Program-made: the position numbers and the translations under genes
The notes under the pieces: generated by a model
What the model saw: only the letters and a program-made list of their open reading frames with translations
Databases searched by the model: none
What the model was told of the DNA's origin: nothing
From: Beroe ovata
Lineage: Eukaryota; Ctenophora; Nuda; Beroida; Beroidae
Reading direction: 5' to 3'
DNA: 42,253 nt
NCBI GenBank assembly: GCA_946803715.1
Contig: CAMPET010000301.1
Span: 6,336-48,588 of the forward strand
In this document: positions 33,614 through 42,253 of the stretch, in pieces
Layout: every line of letters begins with the position of its first letter
Position numbering within the stretch: position 1 is the stretch's first letter

Positions 33614-36174
33614 AGTGTGCCTCATGAAAAACGAAACATTGAAGAATATGAACATTTCCAGCAAACTCTTTCTTCCTCTGTGAATGAGCTTCTACAGGTC
33701 CCCTGTTTCATTTGAACCCCGTTAGTGATAAATTGTGAACAGTGTTAAGATAAGCAATGTAACAACACTGCAATCGAAAGTCCTGTTTTGTTTAGAATTT
33801 CAGGTGTTTAAAACCTATATTTTACTAGTGTGAGAGGCTTTTGTTTTGTTCTACTAGCACTACTTTACCCCCGCCCCCCGCTCCCGCCTATTTTTTCGTC
33901 GATTTTATTACACTCCTCCTCCATAATATAAGATCGAGAGACACATATCTAAGTCCTGAGTTCTAGTAACGCTTTTATTTTAGTTTTCCCCCTGAAATGA
34001 AAGTTTTTCTCAACATTTTACTTAGTCTCGTTGGATGAACCTCTATAAAATGTCTGACCTCTATAGATCTTAAGATGTCAGACAGCTAATGTTGAGGCGG
34101 ACAGCTATCTTGCACACCCTCTATCAATTAATGTAGAGTGAGGCCGAGTAGTGAGCTTCCAGCCATGTCTCTAGGGTGGCATATTAATTAACAGGGAAGT
34201 AATTTAGCTTTTGTAGGCAATGAACTGGAGTTGAACCCCATGTAGTAGGATTATCTAGAGTTTAGAGACTTGAGAAAATTTTATTTTCCTGGCCCTTGCT
34301 TCGTGATTTGTTGCGCAGATTTGCCTCAATATTTTAGATTGTATTTGAGAAATTGTCTCGATATTTCTCAGTATGATGTGATTTGTACAATTTACACTTT
34401 AATTTGAGGATTTATACAATTATACGTTCACTGTTGCTGTCATGGTCGAGAATCCGGTATCACCGATGCCGAGAATTTGGACAAACTGAGAGAGGTTGCT
34501 GGCTGCTTTTAACAACAACAACAACAACGGACGATCCGTGTTGCTCTGCCACTGAAACAAGTCCATGCTATATCAGAGTAAGTATTCTATATCTGGGTAA
34601 GAAACAGCTGAGTAAGGAGCACTTGCTTACTGGGCCTGTGTCACTGTCATGTATTTGGTGACCAGTGGTCATGGTTACGAGGCATGAACGGTATGCGAAG
34701 TTCATTTTTCCAGGACATAGATTATTCAGTATCCTCCTGTTGTATATAAGCCTATTCTTGGTGCATCAAGATACACGATTTGACCAGATTGTACCATTTT
34801 GTAATCGATAATTCGTAGATAATCGACTATTATACTCATTTGTATCGGCTGTCACACACTTACATGCGATAGCTTGTTCACCTGGGTCAGCTATGAGGGA
34901 TGTGACGCAGTGTTTGTATGTATGACTGGTTGAGTAGTGTTTGTCATGTTTGTATGTATTTACGACAGGTCGGTTATTGTTTGTCACGATTGTATGTATG
35001 TATGACAGGTTGAGTAGTGTTTGTCATGTATGTATGTATGTCAGTGTATTTATATGGTCGATTATCCCTTCTTAGTTCGAACGTATTCCTATACTAAACA
35101 TGTCATTATGAACGTAATCGTGCTAAGACCATATTTTCTGGGCGAATAATCTAACCCAGCTTTCCTTTGTCACAACCCGGCAAGTGCGATCATTTCACCA
35201 AGTTATACCTAAACGTCTAGCCACATCTTGTTTCGTTGACATCTTATTAACTTTCATGGAAAACATGTTTCGATTCCCACACAAACCTTTGGGAAGAATA
35301 ATCACGGTCAATGGATGGAAACAGCATATCATTTACCGCTAAACAAGTGCAATTTTGATCATATCTAGGAATAAGCTTTCCCAAATCTCTCAATTCACAC
35401 TCTAGTGGGCACCAATAGAGTACTATAAGACACAGCGCAGTTCATTAATCATTATCACGGCTCAACGCTGCTCGCGCACCCTAGCTGTTTACCTATATTT
35501 CAGCTCCGACACACACAATTACATCCCTCTCATAAACTGCTTGAGAGAGGAACTGTAAATGATGTAGTTGTGTGGTAATTAGCCAATTAAATAATTAGAT
35601 CCGGGAGGAGTCGCTCTCTCACAATAAGCAATTACATCATTATACTCTCGCTTTTATATACTGCTCCTTTAGAAATGTGGATTTTATCTGGTCATTTTAC
35701 ACAGGCACCTGCACACGCCTACATTTACCCCTAACCTTCACTTAAAGTATACAGTGAGCTCTATATTTTTCATCCCGACGTTTAAGTCTCTCTGTTTACC
35801 ATATCTCTCCCTTGTAATATAAGTGTTCAATTATATGACAACTCGTTGGATATATTTGCTTGTGTTTGATAAACGCTCTGCGTATGACTATCCTGCCTGC
35901 TCTGCGTATATGTGTGCGTCTGTGGTCTGTGTGTCTGTGTGTATGCGTCTGTGTGTCTGTGTCTTCGTGTGTCTGCGTGTGTTAGCTTGTTATAAAGCCT
36001 GGTAATTTCACGATGCAACAGCATCTATCTAATCCAAGATGAACCCATGCTATGTTGGTATGTTTGTGTGTATGTGCGAGTGTGTTTGTGTTTGTGTGTG
36101 TGTGTGTGTCAGCTAGAGCACTATGAGAGTATTCATCTCATTAAGACCACCACCGCCACTATACATGTCACTCC

Positions 36175-36252
36175 CACTCTCCCCATTCTCCTCCCTCCCT
36201 CTCTCTCCCTCTCTCTCCCACTCTCCCCTTCTCTCTCCCCCTCTCTCTCTAT
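36175..36252. repeat. CT-rich polypyrimidine tract upstream of the K2P gene
   Basis: A CTCTCTCCC-type low-complexity tract lies about 300 bp before the K2P start codon. It may be part of the promoter region, but no other core promoter element is evident. Confidence 0.8.
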
Positions 36253-36554
36253 ATGATAATTGTGGTGCACACACGCAAGCAGTGCAATCGGTACATCCTG
36301 TGGTTATAATACAGCTCATAGCTCTACTATAGTCGTCCCTTATCTCTGCTCCACAGCTTAGCACTCAATACTTTCGTCACAACAATATTTCACCCACATA
36401 CTTACCACTATGCGTCTGCTGCGGACTACCCTCAAGTACCTATTATTGAGTGACAACCACACTCAAGTTTACATACCTTCGTGACACATACCTACTTCTA
36501 TTCATATTCTATAGTAGTGCAAGTCTTCTCTCAGTGAAACATTAGGGGAGCATC

Positions 36555-38899
36555 ATGCTCTTTCAACCGGGTAAGTCAGCTGTGACAATCACGAACTTGT
36601 CACGCGAATATCACACAATCACGCGTTGACTCACGCACCATATTTCAGTTGACCAGTATGCACCGATAAGCAACTGCAGGGACATTCTCCAGCGGAGTGC
36701 GGTCCTTATTCTTCTCCTTCTCACGCTTGTAGCGTACCTCTGCTTCGGTGCTCTATGCTTCTCTGCTCTTGAGTCTGACAACGAAGTCCTGCGATGGAAA
36801 ACGGGAAAAGAAATCGTGAGTAGAATGGGATATTCCGTTATCTTTGAGTACCACAATCCGTAGGTCTCTTTTCGGAGAACGAATGACGGCGACTATAACA
36901 TGATAGTTTCTCCGAAACTTCCTCCTAGCATGGTAACACCCCATCTTCTCTCCCCCGTATCACCCCTCACAATTCACATTCCTCCTCCTTATTACCCCCC
37001 CCCCTGAATAGCACTGGCCCCCTCACCCCATCCTCTCTCCCTTGATTAACACTGGCCCCCTCACCCCATTCTCTCTCTCCCTGTGTTCAGATAGAGAACC
37101 AGGTGAGGGCCATGCTGCCCGGTGCTACAGATGAGGAGCTGAAGAACAACACGGAAACTCTCACACGTGTCATACGATCACTGGCTGACGATGGTGAGTG
37201 GGTGGGACTGGGTGTTTGTTTGTTTGTAAGTGCACTTGAGTGCTTGTTTGCTTGTTTGCTTGTTTGTTTGTATGCTGAATTATACCATCTCACTGATTCT
37301 CCCGTACAGCGAACCCGTACATTTACGAAGGGAGGAAGGAGGCGTGGAGTTTTACCGGAGGACTTTTTTGTTCTGTCAGTATCTGTACGACCATTGGTTA
37401 GTCAACGAAATAATCCATTCCATCGTAGAGTACCATGTCAAATTTTTAAGTTGGTTTCACTTATTACAACCGGGCCGATCTATTGAGGACTCATCTTGAT
37501 TCTCCACTTCTCATATCATCTCCCACCTAACTCAATACCTCACTCCTCCCTCACTCCTCCCTCTCCTCCTCACCCCTATCTCCCTCAGGCTACGGGAACA
37601 TTTTCCCCGTCACGGTTGGTGGCCAGGTATTCCTCACTTTCTACGCTCTGGTCGGTATTCCCATCTGTTTCGTGTTCATTGCTTACCTGGGAGCTCTGCT
37701 TGCACAATCCGTGGAGTACGCTTTTGGATGTCCCCTTCAAGAGAGGTGAGTGAGAGAGTGAGTTGTTCATTGAGTTCGAAACCGAGTGGAATGAAAAAAT
37801 AGCCATGTTCCACGTTCCTGCGACACTCGATTATTCGTCCGTCCCAACCATTTCAAAGTTAAAACACTATACCAGTCAGTTGTGATAATTACCGTCAATA
37901 TATCACTCTTCTCTAACACATGTATAGGAGTTCAATTAACCGAAATACACTCTTTCCTCCCTTGTCGCAGGAGCCGGAAGAAGATCATGTTCTCCGTTCT
38001 GGGGCTTGCTGCACTCCTGGTTATAGCGGAACTGGTCGCATTCAGCTTCTGGGTCAACTACGGATTAGACAAGTATTACTCCCACTGTTCCGTATTTCCT
38101 TGTTTGCAAGTGTATAACACCGCCTAGCAGTTAAACGAGGCGAAACTTTAATCTGACTTGAGCTCCTTTTTTCACTCTTTTACAATCCTGATAATCCCCA
38201 CAGAGAAATGACGTTCTGGGACGCGTTCTACTTCTCATTCATCAGTTTTACCACCATCGGCTTCGGTAACCATGGATTCTACAACGGGGACAATGCCAAC
38301 ATTGCCAAGGTAGGACATGTGGGGCAGATTGGGTATTCTGAGTATATAGCTCACTTCTAACGTCTTCCATCTCTTATGTCCAGTGCTGACTATGACCTTT
38401 GCAAGACGTGACTATAAAAATCACATATCCACATCTAATGAGCTTATGATTTATGTGTGCAATTACAGCATACTAGTGTAATAATCATCGTGTTGTATAT
38501 TTACCTCAGGTTGTTTTTACTCTCGGTAATGAGTATTTAATGAGTGTAATTAAGTACGATTATAATACTTCAGGTTGTTTTTACTCTCCTGATTGTTATC
38601 TTCTGTTTGGCTCCCCTTGCTCTCTACATCAACTTGGTGGTTCGAGATGTCATGACTGTTGCAACTCCAATTCTCGAGAAGATAGGCATCTCAGATCGTT
38701 AGTCATCACTCCACTGCTTCATAAGCACTCTCACTGATTTAAAAATTGTTGATTGATGGATTATTTATTGATTCATCTATTCATTCATTTGCTGATTCTG
38801 CTGTTTTCAGCGGCTCAAGACCCGGAACAAGAAATGTTTGCCAAGACCAAGGAATTCCAAGGAGAACAGTATGGAGCTGCCGATGAACACTCAAGTTGA
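36555..38899 (+). CDS. Two-pore-domain potassium (K2P) channel
   Basis: K2P channels are dimeric plasma-membrane leak K+ channels with four TM segments and two pore loops per subunit. There are nine exons: 36555-36570, 36649-36815, 37091-37193, 37310-37396, 37589-37745, 37971-38072, 38204-38309, 38574-38697 and 38811-38899, with all phases matching, ending in TGA, for 316 residues. TM1 is AVLILLLLTLVAYLCFGALC followed by FSALE. The extracellular cap has an N-x-T site (NNTET). Pore 1 is TTIGYGN, split by an intron inside its first Gly codon; pore 2 is TTIGFGN. TM3 contains VLGLAALLVIAELVAFSF and TM4 contains VVFTLLIVIFCLAPLALYIN. The N-terminus (about 20 residues before TM1) and C-terminal tail are both short. 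The cap contains no cysteine, so the inter-subunit disulfide found in many K2Ps is absent. An ATTAAA poly(A)-type signal follows at about 38963. The subfamily is not assigned. Confidence 0.95.
37003..37082. repeat. Direct repeat in K2P intron 2
   Basis: Two copies of a unit of about 40 bp containing cactggccccctcacccca lie just before the acceptor of the third exon. They extend the pyrimidine-rich stretch. Confidence 0.8.
38507..38588 (+). repeat. Duplicated acceptor and exon start in the K2P gene
   Basis: The word cag followed by GTTGTTTTTACTCTC occurs at 38507-38524 and again at 38571-38588. The second is the acceptor and start of the TM4 exon. The first is followed at once by ggtaatgag, a plausible donor, so it could act as a 16-nt decoy exon or as an alternative acceptor. 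Confidence 0.9.
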
Positions 38900-39583
38900 A
38901 CTAGCACCGTTACTCGTGCAAATATTGGATGACACTTAGTTAATTGTATTATTTATGTTAGATTAAAATTCAATTTCAAGAATTCATATCACTGTAATTA
39001 TTCGTAAGTGAACTGATTTGACGAAGTTAACCATTTTTACATTAATTTGAACACTGCTGTGCAGTTTGAAACTAGAAGTATTATACTGGTTCGACAATAT
39101 GTGAATGTGATGCGCTTTGAAGTTTGAACTTCGTCCAATTTTAGTTTCAATTTCTCATTTATCTTGTAACCATTTCATTAAGTTTAGATAATAGAATACC
39201 TAAATGGAGCTTCTAATGAAGAGATGGAGTCGAGTGCAGTGTGGGACAATTATAATCTGTTAGATTTATAATGCACAATGCAACATTTCCATGTCAATTT
39301 TCATAATTTGGTCTTAAACTTTAAGTCAAGATGAGGATTGAGAGTTTAATATTCAATAATCTTATCCCTTTTTTCGCAATCCAGTGCAAGAGCGGCATAG
39401 CTATCTCGCAGAAGTACTATGTGCCGAATGATTTGCGGAGGCTGAATTAGAATGTAATATTTCAATTCAAGATACTGCGCGGCGCGTCAACTGAGTGGTG
39501 AATTCGTGAAGGATCAAGACTCAATACAACCCCACGCATCGATGCCGGATGCGATGACATGATGAACTTTGCTATGCCGGATG

Positions 39584-39907
39584 TTGTCAATCGATGATAG
39601 ACCCTGTCGAGAATTTCGTTTCGCGCGCGCGCGGCTCAAACTTATTCTTGCTGATGCAAGCCGTTTCGCGGCTTGAATCAGCGGTCTGGCATCGCGCCAT
39701 CGCCCGACAATGCCGGATGATGTATTGATGTCCATGTCGCTGACTCGCTGATGTTACCTGACCTGTTTCTTGCGCGGGGTGCGCGCGAAACGATAACATC
39801 AAACATGAACATCTGACAAGCCGGTTGTCGGACGATGCCAGACCGCTGAGAATAAGTTTGCGCCGCGCGCGACGAAATTCTCGACAGGGTCTATCATCGA
39901 TCGACAA
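39584..39907. mobile_element. Fold-back (MITE-like) element with long CG-rich inverted repeats
   Basis: The left end from 39584 (TTGTCaATCGATGATAGACC) matches the reverse complement of the right end at 39907. The match runs through CTGTCGAGAATTTCG, a CGCGCG tract, CAAACTTATTCT and CAGCGGTCTGGCATCG. The left arm carries an extra hairpin of about 30 bp (GCAAGCCG...CGGCTTG). No transposase is encoded. This fits a non-autonomous fold-back or MITE insertion between the K2P and Rab3 genes. Confidence 0.75.
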
Positions 39908-39935
39908 ACAAGCCGGTATGTTAAATTTTTGGCCA

Positions 39936-40072
39936 TGGCTGTCGATGATGGCCCCTGTCGAGAATTTAATTGCGCGCGCGCCGCAAATTATTCTCGCGGA
40001 TCGCGTCAGCTGGGCCTAGCATCGAGCGCGCGCAATTATGAAATTTTCGACAGCGGCTATCATCGACAGCCA
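39936..40072. mobile_element. Second, shorter fold-back element of the same family
   Basis: The ends TGGCTGTCGATGATGGCCCC (39936) and, reverse-complemented, TGGCTGTCGATGATAGCCGC (from 40072) form a terminal inverted repeat of about 30 bp that runs on into CTGTCGARAATTT. The inside is again CGCGCG-rich. Its end sequence is related to the element at 39584, so the two belong to one family. Confidence 0.7.
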
Positions 40073-40590
40073 AAGAAATGATGCGATGTTACTAAAAACA
40101 CACTGCATCGGCGTAATTGAACGAAATACATTGGTTGTCGGTTGATTGATGATTCCTGTTTAGGAAGGCAATACTGATGTTTATCGGATGTACATGAGAA
40201 AATGTTTTGTTCTAGTAGAGCTGTGAATATTTTTTTGACATCCCAGCAGCAATAGCCAGAGAAATTTTAAATCTGTTTCAAGGCAATACATTGGTATACA
40301 AGCTATAGCTTGGTATTTGTCTGGCATCAATTCAAATGACAAATAGGAGTTCATAAACAAAAGTTGTCACATAAGGGAGCAGACTATATCTGGCAATCTC
40401 ATGGGATAATTAATTAATTTATCTTTGATTAAGTATTCCCAGAATGTACATAGCACTGCAGTAATTCTGCAATTAATGGGAGCTTTGCTTCTCTCCTATT
40501 GGTGGATGTGAAGTGCTTGATCTGCAAGCATGTACTTCTGAGTATCTATTACCTTAGCTGAAAAAAGTTATTTCTAGGTGTGTCACAATA

Positions 40591-42253
<1,663 letters not shown>

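Larger units (their letters stand above)
31159..36554. other. Long intergenic stretch, no supported gene
   Basis: The frames here are short and none has splice framing or known motifs. Simple repeats include TG at 32040-32075 and 32135-32200, CTGT at 32289-32316, TG at 33581-33613, AAC at 34509-34527, GTATGTATGT near 34915-35040, and TG-rich tracts at 35905-35990 and 36058-36108. Confidence 0.6.

Noticed and set aside
38540-38737. Plus-strand open frame overlapping the K2P TM4 exon
   Set aside because: Not a separate gene. It is the frame reached if the duplicated upstream acceptor is used; the normal TM4 frame fits the K2P family.

Overview
This 42 kb window is animal nuclear DNA. It holds split genes with GT..AG introns of mostly 60-300 bp, no operon signals, and much TG/CA microsatellite. 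Three products belong to families typical of animals: a DEG/ENaC (ASIC-type) sodium channel, a two-pore-domain potassium channel and Rab3. Short introns and close gene spacing point to a compact invertebrate genome; the lineage cannot be named from this sequence alone. All gene models were built by hand from reading frames, splice sites and intron phase. Wherever exons are listed, the phases agree at every junction.

Layout. (1) Minus strand, 5889 to below 519: a DEG/ENaC channel gene, incomplete at its 3' end. Its long cytosolic N-terminus appears to carry a PB1-like domain, and it has two homologous 74-bp exons that look mutually exclusive. (2) 6.1-17.5 kb: AT-rich and mostly without recognisable genes, with one possible terminal exon near 13.75-14.0 kb. 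It contains two tandem duplications, each centred on a single N, which look like unmerged overlapping contig ends. (3) 17.5-19.8 kb: two small divergent gene models of unknown function, a proline-rich protein (minus) and a membrane protein (plus). (4) 19.8-22.2 kb: no gene seen, with a 392-bp gap inside a TG repeat. (5) 22.18-27.99 kb: two coiled-coil genes arranged tail to tail. The plus-strand gene is built of alternating repeat units matched to exons and ends in a cysteine-rich motif. (6) 29.07-31.16 kb, minus: an eight-exon gene for a 308-residue protein I do not recognise. (7) 31.2-36.5 kb: no gene seen, with microsatellites and a 59-bp gap. (8) 36.55-38.90 kb, plus: a complete two-pore K+ channel gene of nine exons. 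(9) 39.58-40.07 kb: two fold-back inverted-repeat elements with CG-rich arms. (10) 40.59 kb to the end, plus: the first three coding exons of Rab3, continuing past the window.

The strongest new observations are the channel's phase-locked exon pair, in which both double inclusion and double skipping give an immediate stop; its PB1-like N-terminus together with loss of the usual His-Gly gating motif; and the exon-repeat coiled-coil gene, which carries a 12-nt intron-like remnant exactly at a repeat boundary. The Na+ channel, K+ channel and Rab3 are all associated with excitability or secretion, but nothing here shows that they are co-regulated.
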